Numbered from the stretch's first letter, positions 7,330 to 14,975 are shown. The stretch: DNA of 16,821 bases from Fen-7 sp041494285 (GCA_041494285.1 JBGQAL010000048.1:1-16821), one strand, 5' to 3'. Notes: generated from the sequence alone by a model not told the origin. Numbers and translations are program-made.

Positions 7330-7845
7330 TTGCAGGAGTGCGGTCGATTGATTCGCACGCTCGACGGGCATATAAGAATATGGAGCATAGCAATCGATCC
7401 ACAGGGAAGACTGTTGGTTAGCGGAAGTGATGATGGGACGGTCAAGCTGTGGGAGATAGACGAAGGTCGTTTGCTGCGCACGCTCGAAGGGCACACTCGC
7501 AGTGTCCATTCGGTTGCGTTTCTTTGCGATGGAACCATCGTAGCGTCGAAAGGCGGTAAAGGTGACGACACGATTCGACTTTGGAGCAGCGAGACAGGAG
7601 CCTGCCTGGCGGCGATTCCAGAGTCTGCTTCGGACGTGTGGCCTCCCAGCATTGCCTTCCATCCGCGCCTTCCACTCCTTGCCACCGTCGGTTCGGACCC
7701 TGGCACGAGGACGGACGAGATCATCCATATCTGGGAACTGGATCTTGCAGTCCTGCTTAATCAGATGGCAGAGCCAAGCGCCCACTATGTCAACGCCAAG
7801 GTAGTATTAGTGGGTGAGACACTGGCGTGGGCAAGACGGGCCTGA
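7330..7845 (+). CDS. WD40-repeat N-terminal fragment of a GTPase-cyclase protein
   Basis: Encodes about three WD40 blades. GRLIRTLDGH...DGTVKLWEID is the first, GRLLRTLEGH...DTIRLWSSE the second, and PSIAFHP...EIIHIWELD a third, more diverged one. A full propeller needs six to eight blades. The open frame begins only at 7312, and the codons just before the assigned TTG read SVEWG, which aligns with the closing strand of a preceding blade (compare TVKLWEI). The gene therefore looks truncated at its 5' end. The frame ends with YVNAKVVLVGET, the start of a GTPase P-loop, and is then thrown out of frame by an extra AC, stopping at 7845. The remainder of the P-loop is in the frame starting at 7827. 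The TTG start has no good Shine-Dalgarno sequence. Best read as part of one broken gene spanning 7312-9917. Confidence 0.65.
   Translation: MQECGRLIRTLDGHIRIWSIAIDPQGRLLVSGSDDGTVKLWEIDEGRLLRTLEGHTRSVHSVAFLCDGTIVASKGGKGDDTIRLWSSETGACLAAIPESASDVWPPSIAFHPRLPLLATVGSDPGTRTDEIIHIWELDLAVLLNQMAEPSAHYVNAKVVLVGETLAWARRA
7819..7822 (+). other. AC dinucleotide duplication causing a frameshift
   Basis: The sequence GAG-ACAC-TGGC replaces the expected GAG-ACT-GGC. Removing one AC restores an uninterrupted GETGVGKT Walker A motif joining the WD40 frame to the GTPase frame. The evidence is the exact P-loop match on both sides. Confidence 0.75.
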
Positions 7846-9917
7846 GCCTGGTGCTGAACAACCAGCCCTTTGGAGATCCGGGCTCCACCCCGAGGAGACG
7901 CGTCTGGACGTTGGATTCGCAGAATGTGGAAGTCGACGGCAACATCACGCAGACTCGTGAGACGCTGTTATGGGATTTGGCCGGCCAGCCGGGCTACCGT
8001 ATCATCCACCAGTTACACCTCAACGAGGTGGCCCTCGCTCTCGTGGTGTTCGACGCACGCAGCGAAACCGATCCACTGGCTGGCGTCCGGCACTGGGACC
8101 GCGCCTTGCGCCTAGCGAAGCAGCGCCAGGGGACATCGAGTGTGCCCATGAAGAAGTTCCTTGTGTCCGCTCGCAATGATCGCGGCGGCGTGTCCATCGG
8201 CGAGGATCGACTTCAGGCGATCCTCAAGGAATTCGGCTTTGACGCTTATTTCAAGACCAGCGCCAAGGAAGGCTGGCAGGTCAAAGAGTTGCGGACGGCC
8301 ATTGAGCAGGCGATCCCTTGGGAAGATCTGCCTGAGGTTTCGTCATCGCAATTATTCGCCAATATCAAGTCGTTTCTACTGGAGGTGAAGAAGACAGGAA
8401 GGCTCCTGGCACCGGCGGGCCAGCTTTACAACGAGTTCGCCGGGCAGCACCCCGATACTGCGGCAAAAGTGGCTAACCTTCGGGACCAGTTTGATACATG
8501 CATCGGGCGACTGGAAAACCGCGATTTGATCCGCCGCCTGAGCTTTGGCGGCTACGTGTTGCTCCAACCGGAGCTGCTCGACGCCTACGCCTCTGCGATG
8601 GTTAACACAGCCAAGGATGAGCCAGACGGCCTCGGTTCGCTAGCCGAAGAAATCGCCCTGGCTGCCAAGTTCTTCGTTCCGAAGGAGCAGAAGATCACGG
8701 ACCCCAGCCAGGAGCAGTTGCTCTTGAACGCAACAGTAGAGGAACTCGTTAGGCACGACCTGGCACTGCGAGAGAACGCAGATGACGGGCGCTACCTGGT
8801 CTTTCCGTCGCAGTTCAACCGGGACTATGAGGATGCGCCCGAACCGAAAGGTAAGGCGCTAGCGATCACCTTCGACGGCCCAGTCCAGAGCCTTTACGCG
8901 ACTTTGGCGGTGCGGTTGGGTCACAGTGGATTATTTACTATAGGTCGAGCGGAGATGTGGCGCAACGCTGCCATTTTCACGCCAAAGGCTGGTGGCAAAT
9001 GCGGGATATTCCTGCAAGAGTTCGCCGAGGCTCGCGGTCGCTTGGTACTCTTCTTCGATGAACACGCTAGCCAAGAGACGCGCTTTCACTTCGAGGAGTT
9101 CGTCCTGGCTCACGCCAAGCGTCGTGCGCTGGATGGAACTGTGGACCTCGTGCGGTTCTTTGTATGCTCCAACGGTCACCCAGTCCCAAACGACTATGTG
9201 AAGCTTCTTTTAGCTCAAGGGAAGAAGGAATTTGCTTGTCCTTGCGGGGCAATCGTGTCATTGTCCATGCCAAAGGAGCGGATTTCCTTCCGGTCAGAAG
9301 TCGAGGCTATGGACAAGTCCGCCGACAGGCAACGGGACTTCGATGCTTTCGTTATGTCTGCCAAAGGTGAGACGAGCACTAGGAACTTCCAAGAATGGGC
9401 TGGTGGCGAACGGGTCACTCTGGCTATTGTGTTCACCGATGTTGTAGGCTCGACGGCACTTGGCGAAGAGATCAGAGATGAGGCCATGAACGAAGTCAGG
9501 CGGGCGCACTTTGCACAAAGCCGGAAACTGATTAGCAAGTTCAGAGGTAGAGAAATCAAAACCATTGGTGACAGCTTCATGGCTGCGTTCAAGTCAGCAG
9601 ACGCAGCGCTGGACTATGCAATGAAGTTGCAAAGGAATACGGGCCATCCTCAGATACAAATCCGTGCCGGGATTCATATCGGACCTATGCATGTAGAGGA
9701 AGGCGATGTGTTTGGTGGGACGGTGAACTTCGCCGCCCGCGTGGTTGGAGCCTTTAAAGGTGCAGAAATCTGGCTAAGCGATCGGGCTAAAGGCGACATC
9801 GATCAGCTCGGTGCCACTCACCACAAGCGATTAGGATGGGAGCGGCACGAGGATGTTGCTATGAAAGGTTTCCCAGGTGCGTTCACGCTGTGGTCGGTGA
9901 AGAGTCAGCCTGGATAA
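7827..9917 (+). CDS. Roc/Miro-type GTPase with COR-like region and class III nucleotide cyclase
   Basis: The 696-aa frame starts at GTG inside the P-loop (GKT at 2-4), with the first half of Walker A left in the WD40 frame. GTPase marks: DLAGQPGY (50-57, G3), VSARNDRGG (113-121, G4 as in Roc-like proteins) and TSAKEG (144-149, G5). Residues about 175-345 look like winged-helix COR-type sequence, and ITFDGPVQSLYATLAVRL (347-364) is typical of COR regions. A possible zinc site follows: C447, H451, C471, C473. A class III adenylate/guanylate cyclase occupies about 528-692, with metal aspartates D538 (FTDVVGST) and D582 (KTIGDSF), and catalytic N634 and R638 (VNFAAR), all intact. No membrane segment, so cytosolic. 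The inferred role is nucleotide-gated synthesis of a cyclic nucleotide in response to a signal sensed by the propeller. GC content is above that of the neighbours, suggesting acquisition. As it stands the GTPase lacks a complete P-loop. Confidence 0.8.
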   Translation: MGKTGLSLVLNNQPFGDPGSTPRRRVWTLDSQNVEVDGNITQTRETLLWDLAGQPGYRIIHQLHLNEVALALVVFDARSETDPLAGVRHWDRALRLAKQRQGTSSVPMKKFLVSARNDRGGVSIGEDRLQAILKEFGFDAYFKTSAKEGWQVKELRTAIEQAIPWEDLPEVSSSQLFANIKSFLLEVKKTGRLLAPAGQLYNEFAGQHPDTAAKVANLRDQFDTCIGRLENRDLIRRLSFGGYVLLQPELLDAYASAMVNTAKDEPDGLGSLAEEIALAAKFFVPKEQKITDPSQEQLLLNATVEELVRHDLALRENADDGRYLVFPSQFNRDYEDAPEPKGKALAITFDGPVQSLYATLAVRLGHSGLFTIGRAEMWRNAAIFTPKAGGKCGIFLQEFAEARGRLVLFFDEHASQETRFHFEEFVLAHAKRRALDGTVDLVRFFVCSNGHPVPNDYVKLLLAQGKKEFACPCGAIVSLSMPKERISFRSEVEAMDKSADRQRDFDAFVMSAKGETSTRNFQEWAGGERVTLAIVFTDVVGSTALGEEIRDEAMNEVRRAHFAQSRKLISKFRGREIKTIGDSFMAAFKSADAALDYAMKLQRNTGHPQIQIRAGIHIGPMHVEEGDVFGGTVNFAARVVGAFKGAEIWLSDRAKGDIDQLGATHHKRLGWERHEDVAMKGFPGAFTLWSVKSQPG

Positions 9918-10177
9918 AGAAGTCTGTAGATGTGTCTGATGATTCGCAATGAGCAAGGTCCATCCGCTGGATGAATGAGACGGACGACCTGAGCGAAATC
10001 AAGGCAAGCAACAAGCAAAATCATCTTAGGTGACGAGCCTTTCACGCTACCAGAATGTGGCGTGGCTGAGGAACGAGATGTTGGGCAGAGCAGAGGAAAC
10101 AAGCCAGCAAATACAATTCGCATCCATCAGGCGCTACAGGCGTGCTGACCCGCGTTGTTATCCAGGAATATTAGACT

Positions 10178-10567
10178 ATGAAAAATTTCGAAATAGAGCA
10201 CATAGGAATCAGTGTCGAGAAACCCATCGAGATGGCGAACTGGTATCAGGAGACGCTGGGGTTCAATATCAAGTTCTCGGCGGAGGACGAAGAGAAAGGA
10301 GTGGCATTCCTCACCGATTGCACAGATAAGGTCATGCTTGAGCTCGGAAAGATTCCAAATGTCTTGCCCCTGGCTAACAGATTAGACCATCACTTACAAT
10401 TGCATATCGCATTGAGAAGCGAAGATCCGGACAAGGATGCTGAGTATTTGGTTTCAAAGGGCGCTGCATTTATCGAAAAATGCCCGATCAGGCGACCAGG
10501 TGAGAATTTAATAATCTTGAGGGATCCTTGGGGCAACACCATCCAGTTAGTAAAAAGAAGTGAATGA
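10178..10567 (+). CDS. VOC-superfamily (glyoxalase-fold) protein
   Basis: A 129-aa single-module vicinal oxygen chelate protein with the pattern beta-alpha-beta-beta-beta repeated twice. The metal-ligand positions seen in the family are H8 (EHIGISV), E55 (VMLELG) and H76 (LQLHIAL). The fourth, usually Glu, appears as Q123 in NTIQLV. DPWGNTIQL is the standard closing motif. Members include glyoxalase I, dioxygenases and epimerases; short forms like this are often unassigned isomerases or lyases, so no reaction is claimed. The ATG start follows a weak AGGA about 10 nt upstream. It is monocistronic and convergent with the metallo-beta-lactamase-fold gene. The same frame stays open for 43 codons past its TGA stop. 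Confidence 0.85.
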   Translation: MKNFEIEHIGISVEKPIEMANWYQETLGFNIKFSAEDEEKGVAFLTDCTDKVMLELGKIPNVLPLANRLDHHLQLHIALRSEDPDKDAEYLVSKGAAFIEKCPIRRPGENLIILRDPWGNTIQLVKRSE

Positions 10568-10581
10568 ACGATCATAAAATC

Positions 10582-10639
10582 AATCGCCCACAAGATAGAC
10601 GAACTTCTGGAGTTGTACGGCAGCTCAAGTTGGGCGATT
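10582..10639. repeat. 9-bp perfect inverted repeat between convergent genes
   Basis: AATCGCCCA (10582-10590) and TGGGCGATT (10631-10639) are exact reverse complements separated by 40 nt. They lie between the VOC gene and the metallo-beta-lactamase-fold gene, where a shared 3'-end structure would make sense, but no T-run follows on the plus strand. Confidence 0.35.
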
Positions 10640-10718
10640 CCTACCTTAATCAGCGCTGTGCAGACGACAATGCCGTTCAGCCTACGAGGAATCCCCTAGA
10701 CACCTTCACGTTTGGCCG

Positions 10719-11402
10719 CTAAGCCTGATATCTCCTCAAATATCCCTCAATGTACTTCCCGGCTTTATCTCCCTTGTAAACTCCCGCATGACCCTCGCAC
10801 AGCACGTCAGCCTTCAGCGCTAATAGCTTCCCCATGGACTTTCTCCACTGGGCCAGATCAGAACCCCACGATGGCGAGAAAGGACCGTGGATGTCTTGCC
10901 CGAATAGAACCCGTCCGTCTTTTGTATCGATGTAAGGAGAGACGCTCCCTGGAGTGTGGCCAGGAGTGTGGACGAAGTTGAACTCAAGATCGCCGAGCTG
11001 TAGCTTCTCGGCCTCGCCTTTGATCAGGATGTCCACCTTGACCGACTGGTAGTCTATTCCGTACATGCTGGCCGCTGTAAGATCGTTGTTCTCTCCTTCT
11101 ATTCCCGCCCGGTCCAGCTCGTGAGCTATGACCTTCGAGCCGTACTTCTGCACCAGCGACGCAAGGCCGCCAATGTGGTCGATGTGGCAATGGGTGGCGA
11201 TGATATGCCAGACCAAGGCTGGCTCATAGCCCGCTGATCGGATATTTTTCTCTATCCGATCAAGGCTCAGGCCTGCGCCTGAATCGATGAGAACCAGCTC
11301 GCTAGCAGCGTCCACCAGGTAAACACAAGCGTCCTCGGGACCGGACAGGCCGGAACCGCCAACGGCATACACCCTATCGCAGATCTCTAATGCTTTGCTC
11401 AT
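10719..11402 (-). CDS. Metallo-beta-lactamase-fold hydrolase
   Basis: A 227-aa single-domain MBL-fold protein (glyoxalase II/RNase Z superfamily) binding a two-metal centre. All ligand motifs are present: HCHIDH (71-76), HTPGHTPGS (145-153, His149), FGQDIHGPF (168-176, Asp170) and EGHAG (203-207, His205). An N-terminal YLVDAASELVLIDSG strand pair is typical of the fold. Size and motif layout fit small thioesterase-like or glyoxalase II-like hydrolases; the substrate cannot be inferred. No signal peptide. The ATG has AAGGT about 8 nt upstream. It follows the DUF5803-like gene on the same strand after 60 bp, so the two may be co-transcribed, although a functional link is not evident. Confidence 0.9.
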   Translation of the reverse strand: MSKALEICDRVYAVGGSGLSGPEDACVYLVDAASELVLIDSGAGLSLDRIEKNIRSAGYEPALVWHIIATHCHIDHIGGLASLVQKYGSKVIAHELDRAGIEGENNDLTAASMYGIDYQSVKVDILIKGEAEKLQLGDLEFNFVHTPGHTPGSVSPYIDTKDGRVLFGQDIHGPFSPSWGSDLAQWRKSMGKLLALKADVLCEGHAGVYKGDKAGKYIEGYLRRYQA

Positions 11403-11462
11403 CTCATCAACCTTGAGTCAAACTGAGTGTAGATTCAATACTAAGATTGGCTACTATTTTGC

Positions 11463-12110
11463 TTAGGCTTCCTTTTCGGCTTCCCTGCTGATTGTCCGAA
11501 GCTTTCTGATGCTGGCATAATACTCCAGCAGCAAGATGGCGGCCATGATTGCGAGCAAGGCAAAGATCCTCTTCAGGGCATCAGGAGCGCTCACTTTGTA
11601 GTAGTCCACCTCTATCACCTGTCCGGGCGGGTTGTTCCAGGTCAGAACAGTCCCGTTTTTATCAACTGTGACTTTCTCGGGGTCCGGCCTGGCTATTCCC
11701 AGGATGCGGTCTCCAGTGGTGTAGCCTGGTGGAAGAATCAAGCGCACCGATCCGTTGTCACGGAGGGGGAGGATGAACTGCTGTCCGAGGTGTGGCACGG
11801 TGTAGACAAGGTCGCCTGTCACCCGCTTTTCGAAGTCTACCCGGTAAATATTGTCTCCCCTCCAAAAGGAGTAGCTAGTATTCACCACCATCATCTTGCC
11901 ATTCGGTGTCAGAAGGCTGATGTTATCCGTCTTCTGGTTGATGGTGACATTGAAGCTTGTCCCATTTATGGGCTGAGTGACCACCATATCCGACAGGCTT
12001 AGCTTGTAGGTAGTTCCGTTGAACTCTTCAGCCTGGACTATGCATAGGCAGAATGGGACTAAGGTCAACAAGACGGCTAAGAATGCTTTTTTCATGGATA
12101 AGAGCGACAA
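11463..12110 (-). CDS. Exported single-pass membrane protein, DUF5803-like
   Basis: A 215-aa protein with a signal peptide (MKKAFLAVLLTLVPF, likely cleaved after VQA near 27), a beta-rich extracellular domain with many N-glycosylation sequons (NGT, NVT, NIS, NTS, NGS), and one C-terminal transmembrane helix (about 181-198) followed by a basic cytosolic tail. The order of features (QFILPLRDNGSVRLILPPGY, then a short DKNGTVLTWNNPP strand, then the helix) resembles haloarchaeal DUF5803 proteins as I recall them; this is recognition by eye. Start: TTG at 12110 has GGTGA 9 nt upstream (12120-12124), whereas the ATG five codons later (12095) has no Shine-Dalgarno, so TTG is preferred. Function unknown, presumably at the cell surface. 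Confidence 0.8.
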   Translation of the reverse strand: MSLLSMKKAFLAVLLTLVPFCLCIVQAEEFNGTTYKLSLSDMVVTQPINGTSFNVTINQKTDNISLLTPNGKMMVVNTSYSFWRGDNIYRVDFEKRVTGDLVYTVPHLGQQFILPLRDNGSVRLILPPGYTTGDRILGIARPDPEKVTVDKNGTVLTWNNPPGQVIEVDYYKVSAPDALKRIFALLAIMAAILLLEYYASIRKLRTISREAEKEA

Positions 12111-12279
12111 ACGATTATTTCACCTGCAGGTTCTTATAATTTGGCCTGGTCATAGAGCCCATTCAGATATGGCTAACTCAGTAACTACTATAAAAACAAA
12201 ATCTGGCACTAAACAAAATCAGGCATAATAGAACCAGATCCGATTGATTAATATTCGATGCAGCGTGAAGGTCTTTGGC

Positions 12280-13047
12280 ATGAAGTCGTTCCTGATCGAT
12301 CTCGATGGAGTCCTGTACGTCGGCAAAAAACCGGTGAAAGGTGCCAGAGAATGCCTGGCTCTCATGGATGAACTAGGTTACGATTACCGGTTTGTTTCCA
12401 ACTCCACACGGAGGCGCAGATGCTCTGTGGCCGAACGACTGAAGGGTTTTGGATATGATGTTTCGCCGGAGCGCATCTTCACGCCGCCCTTAGCAGCAAT
12501 CCAAAGAATGAAAAGATCGGGAAAGAACAGGTGTTACCTCCTGACCACAGGAGATGTCCATCTGGAGTTTGAGGAGGCTGGTATATCTCTCTCTGACGAG
12601 GACGTTGATTTCGTGGTCGTGGGAGACGCTGGCCGGGAATTCACCTTCGACCGACTGAACAAGGCATTGAGGTTGATCCTCGACGGTGCACAGATCCTGG
12701 CCCTGGAGCAGGACAGGTATTGGCAGGAGTCGGACGGGCTGGTTCTGTCCACAGGTCCCTTCGTGGCTGCCCTGGAGTACGCCACGGGAAAGAAGGCTGA
12801 GCTGATGGGAAAGCCTTCACCGGAGTTCTTCCAGATGGCTCTGAAGGACATGGGTTCGAGCCCTGACCAGACTGCCATGATCGGGGACGACGTTTTAACG
12901 GATGTAGCAGGAGCTCAAAAACTGGGCATGCAAGGAATCCTTGTCAAGACGGGAAAGTACCGAGAGGATCTTGCCAGAAGCTCGGGCGTGGAGCCAGACC
13001 TTGTTTTAGAATCCCTAGCAGAGCTAAAGAACTACCTGAAGGCCTAA
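12280..13047 (+). CDS. HAD-superfamily subfamily IIA phosphatase
   Basis: A 255-aa haloacid dehalogenase-type phosphatase with a C2A cap, of the LHPP/NagD-like group. Catalytic motifs in the numbering from ATG 12280: motif I DLDGVLY (D7 nucleophile, D9 acid/base), motif II FVSNST (38-43, Ser40), motif III lysine in GKPSPEFF (K178), and motif IV MIGDDVLTDV (Asp203, Asp204). The cap lies between motifs II and III. Substrates in this group are small phosphomonoesters or phosphoamino compounds; the actual one is unknown. A longer frame begins at TTG 12244, but ATG 12280 has GAAGGT 7 nt upstream (12267-12272) and starts right at the family's MKSFLIDLDG, so it is preferred. TATAAAAA at 12189-12196 is a likely promoter. 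It is cytosolic and monocistronic. Confidence 0.9.
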   Translation: MKSFLIDLDGVLYVGKKPVKGARECLALMDELGYDYRFVSNSTRRRRCSVAERLKGFGYDVSPERIFTPPLAAIQRMKRSGKNRCYLLTTGDVHLEFEEAGISLSDEDVDFVVVGDAGREFTFDRLNKALRLILDGAQILALEQDRYWQESDGLVLSTGPFVAALEYATGKKAELMGKPSPEFFQMALKDMGSSPDQTAMIGDDVLTDVAGAQKLGMQGILVKTGKYREDLARSSGVEPDLVLESLAELKNYLKA

Positions 13048-13074
13048 CCTGAAGGCTCTATTCAAATTAGGCCT
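13040..13074 (+). terminator. Inverted repeat at the end of the HAD gene
   Basis: AGGCCTAA (13040-13047, including the stop codon) is perfectly complementary to TTAGGCCT (13067-13074) across a 19-nt loop. A T-rich stretch follows near 13089-13102. A terminator or 3'-end structure is plausible. Confidence 0.4.
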
Positions 13075-13191
13075 AAGAAGCGGGCCGTCTTAATTTTCTC
13101 TTCTGAATTCAGCTTCATTAAGCCTGATGATGCCGCTTTCTAAGTGTGCAACAATCTCGGTATCCAAAATAACAAAAACATCGGATAGGCA

Positions 13192-13208
13192 TTAAAAAAT
13201 TATTTATC
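13192..13208 (+). promoter_or_regulatory. TATA-like region of the cupredoxin-dehydrogenase gene
   Basis: An unbroken A/T stretch (ATTAAAAAATTATTTAT) predicts a transcription start around 13220-13230. That is downstream of the ATG at 13211 and so favours the later ATG at 13271, which would have a leader of roughly 45 nt including AAGGAG. Confidence 0.45.
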
Positions 13209-13270
13209 CCATGAACGAGAAAGGATTACAGTTGAATTTTTCGGTGCGAGATGAAAAGGAGATGAGACAG

Positions 13271-14920
13271 ATGAAAAGGTACAATACATTTCTTCTTTCG
13301 ATGTTGGTGATATTATCAATCGGTCTGTCCGGCGGTTCAGATCAATCTCAGCCAATGGCCAAGACCGTAGAGATTGTAGACTTCTCGTTCCAACCTAGTA
13401 CAGTCACTGTGCCGGTTGGAACCACTGTTAGCTGGATTAACCATGGCTCTGTTGAACACACGGTGACCTCCTCTGATGGGACGTTCGGATCGGGAAACAT
13501 TGCGATCGGAACCGAGTTCAAGCACGCCTTCTCAATGCCTGGAACCTACAGCTACCATTGTTCGATCCATCCTTCCATGGTAGGCGAGGTTGTCGTGACA
13601 CAAGCCCAGGTCAACACGACCAAGGTTGAGACAAAGCCAAACGCCACAGGGCAGATAGGGACTAAACCGAGTACTGTATCCGCTCCCGAAGTAGGGCTAA
13701 AGTTGGTGGCTGAGGGTTTCGCTGCTCCTATGGAGTTCGTCAGCGCTGGAGACGGCACTGGGCGAATGTTCCTGGTCGACCAGATCGGTGTGATCAAGGT
13801 GATACTCGCCAACGGCACCATGCTGAAAGAGCCTTTTCTGGACGTTAGTGACAGGATGGTCAAGCTGGATCCTGGATACGACGAACGCGGCCTTCTGGGG
13901 CTTGCCTTCCATCCCGACTTCGCAAAGAACGGACGCATTTTCGTTCTGTATAGCGCTCCTCTGGGGGCCGGAGCGCCCCAGGGGTTCAACTGCACCAACC
14001 ATGTATCCGAGTTCGCATTATCCAAGGAAAATCCGAACAAAGTCAACATGAGCTCCGAGAGGATAATCCTTCAGGTCGATAAACCTTATATGAACCACAA
14101 CGGGGGCACAATCGCCTTCGGCCTAGATGGTTATCTATACATACCCCTAGGCGACGGCGGCGGTGCGAACGACGCGGGCTTTGGCCACACCCCGAAGACC
14201 GGCAATGCCCAGAACACATCGACAATGCTTGGCAAGGTACTTCGTATCGACATTAACAACGTGAGCGATGGCAAGTCTTACGGCATCCCGGGCGACAACC
14301 CGTTCGTTGGCAAGCAGGGCTACCTTCCCGAGATATGGGCTTACGGATTGAGGAACCCGTACAGGATGTCCTTTGATAAAGGCGGCAACCACAGCCTCTA
14401 TCTTTCCGATGCCGGCCAGAACCTCTGGGAGGAGGTTGACGTCATAACCAAAGGCGGCAACTACGGTTGGAACATCAAAGAGGGTGCTCACTGCTTCGAC
14501 CCCAACAGCCCGAACAAGTCGCCGGCCACCTGTATGGATAAGGGCTACAAAGGAGAGTCACTGGTCGACCCAATAATCGATTACGATGGCCACCGCATCA
14601 ACCGAACTGTCGTTGTTGGCGGGTACATTTACAGGGGCAAGGCGCTCCCGGAGCTCACTGGGGATTACGTCTTCGGTGACTGGTCGAGCAGTTTCACCAA
14701 AGGCGATGGCGTGCTGCTCATGGCAATGCCTGCTACTGCTGGTATGTTGTGGAAGATCGAGGAAGTAAAAGTCGCCGGCAACACCAGCGGACGTGTCAAC
14801 ACCTTCGTAAGATCATTCGGCCAGGACGATAATGGCGAGCTGTACGTCCTGACGTCGGACGCTTCTGGGCCCAAGGGAGACACAGGAAAGATCTACAAGA
14901 TAGTTCCTGCTTCGGGATAA
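13271..14920 (+). CDS. Exported cupredoxin fused to PQQ-type glucose/sorbosone dehydrogenase
   Basis: An open frame exists from ATG 13211 (569 aa), but ATG 13271 gives a clean signal peptide (MKRYNTF then a hydrophobic core) with GGAG 9 nt upstream, so a 549-aa protein is preferred. Domain 1 (about 50-130 in the long numbering) is a plastocyanin/amicyanin-like cupredoxin with a complete type 1 copper set: H83 (VEHTVTS), C117, H120 and M123 (YHCSIHPSM). A short linker rich in Thr, Lys and Pro follows. Domain 2 (about 158-566) is a six-bladed soluble-glucose-dehydrogenase/sorbosone-dehydrogenase propeller: ERGLLGLAFHPDF, MNHNGGTIAFGLDGYLYIPLGDGG, AYGLRNPYRMSFD and DAGQNLWEEVD. The inferred reaction is oxidation of an extracellular sugar or alcohol by PQQ, with the copper domain relaying electrons. 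The acceptor is unknown. N-glycosylation sequons support export. Confidence 0.88.
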   Translation: MKRYNTFLLSMLVILSIGLSGGSDQSQPMAKTVEIVDFSFQPSTVTVPVGTTVSWINHGSVEHTVTSSDGTFGSGNIAIGTEFKHAFSMPGTYSYHCSIHPSMVGEVVVTQAQVNTTKVETKPNATGQIGTKPSTVSAPEVGLKLVAEGFAAPMEFVSAGDGTGRMFLVDQIGVIKVILANGTMLKEPFLDVSDRMVKLDPGYDERGLLGLAFHPDFAKNGRIFVLYSAPLGAGAPQGFNCTNHVSEFALSKENPNKVNMSSERIILQVDKPYMNHNGGTIAFGLDGYLYIPLGDGGGANDAGFGHTPKTGNAQNTSTMLGKVLRIDINNVSDGKSYGIPGDNPFVGKQGYLPEIWAYGLRNPYRMSFDKGGNHSLYLSDAGQNLWEEVDVITKGGNYGWNIKEGAHCFDPNSPNKSPATCMDKGYKGESLVDPIIDYDGHRINRTVVVGGYIYRGKALPELTGDYVFGDWSSSFTKGDGVLLMAMPATAGMLWKIEEVKVAGNTSGRVNTFVRSFGQDDNGELYVLTSDASGPKGDTGKIYKIVPASG

Positions 14921-14933
14921 CCTGAAGCGGTAT

Positions 14934-14975
14934 GGCAGGCATCGATTGCCTGCCGCTTATTAATTTAGTTTTAAT
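14934..14975 (+). terminator. Strong hairpin terminator after the dehydrogenase gene
   Basis: GGCAGGCA (14934-14941) and TGCCTGCC (14947-14954) form a perfect 8-bp GC-rich stem with a TCGAT loop, extendable by AAGC/GCTT outside a small bulge. T-rich sequence follows (14958-14973), including TTAGTTTTAAT. This is the clearest terminator in the window. Confidence 0.7.

Noticed and set aside
7228..7785. 185-aa minus-strand ORF opposite the WD40 repeats
   Set aside because: A shadow of the WD40 coding frame; no motif, whereas the plus strand shows clear WD40 repeats.
9905..10329. Possible coding remnants between the cyclase and the VOC gene
   Set aside because: Short open frames exist on both strands but none has a recognisable motif, and one overlaps the VOC gene in another frame.
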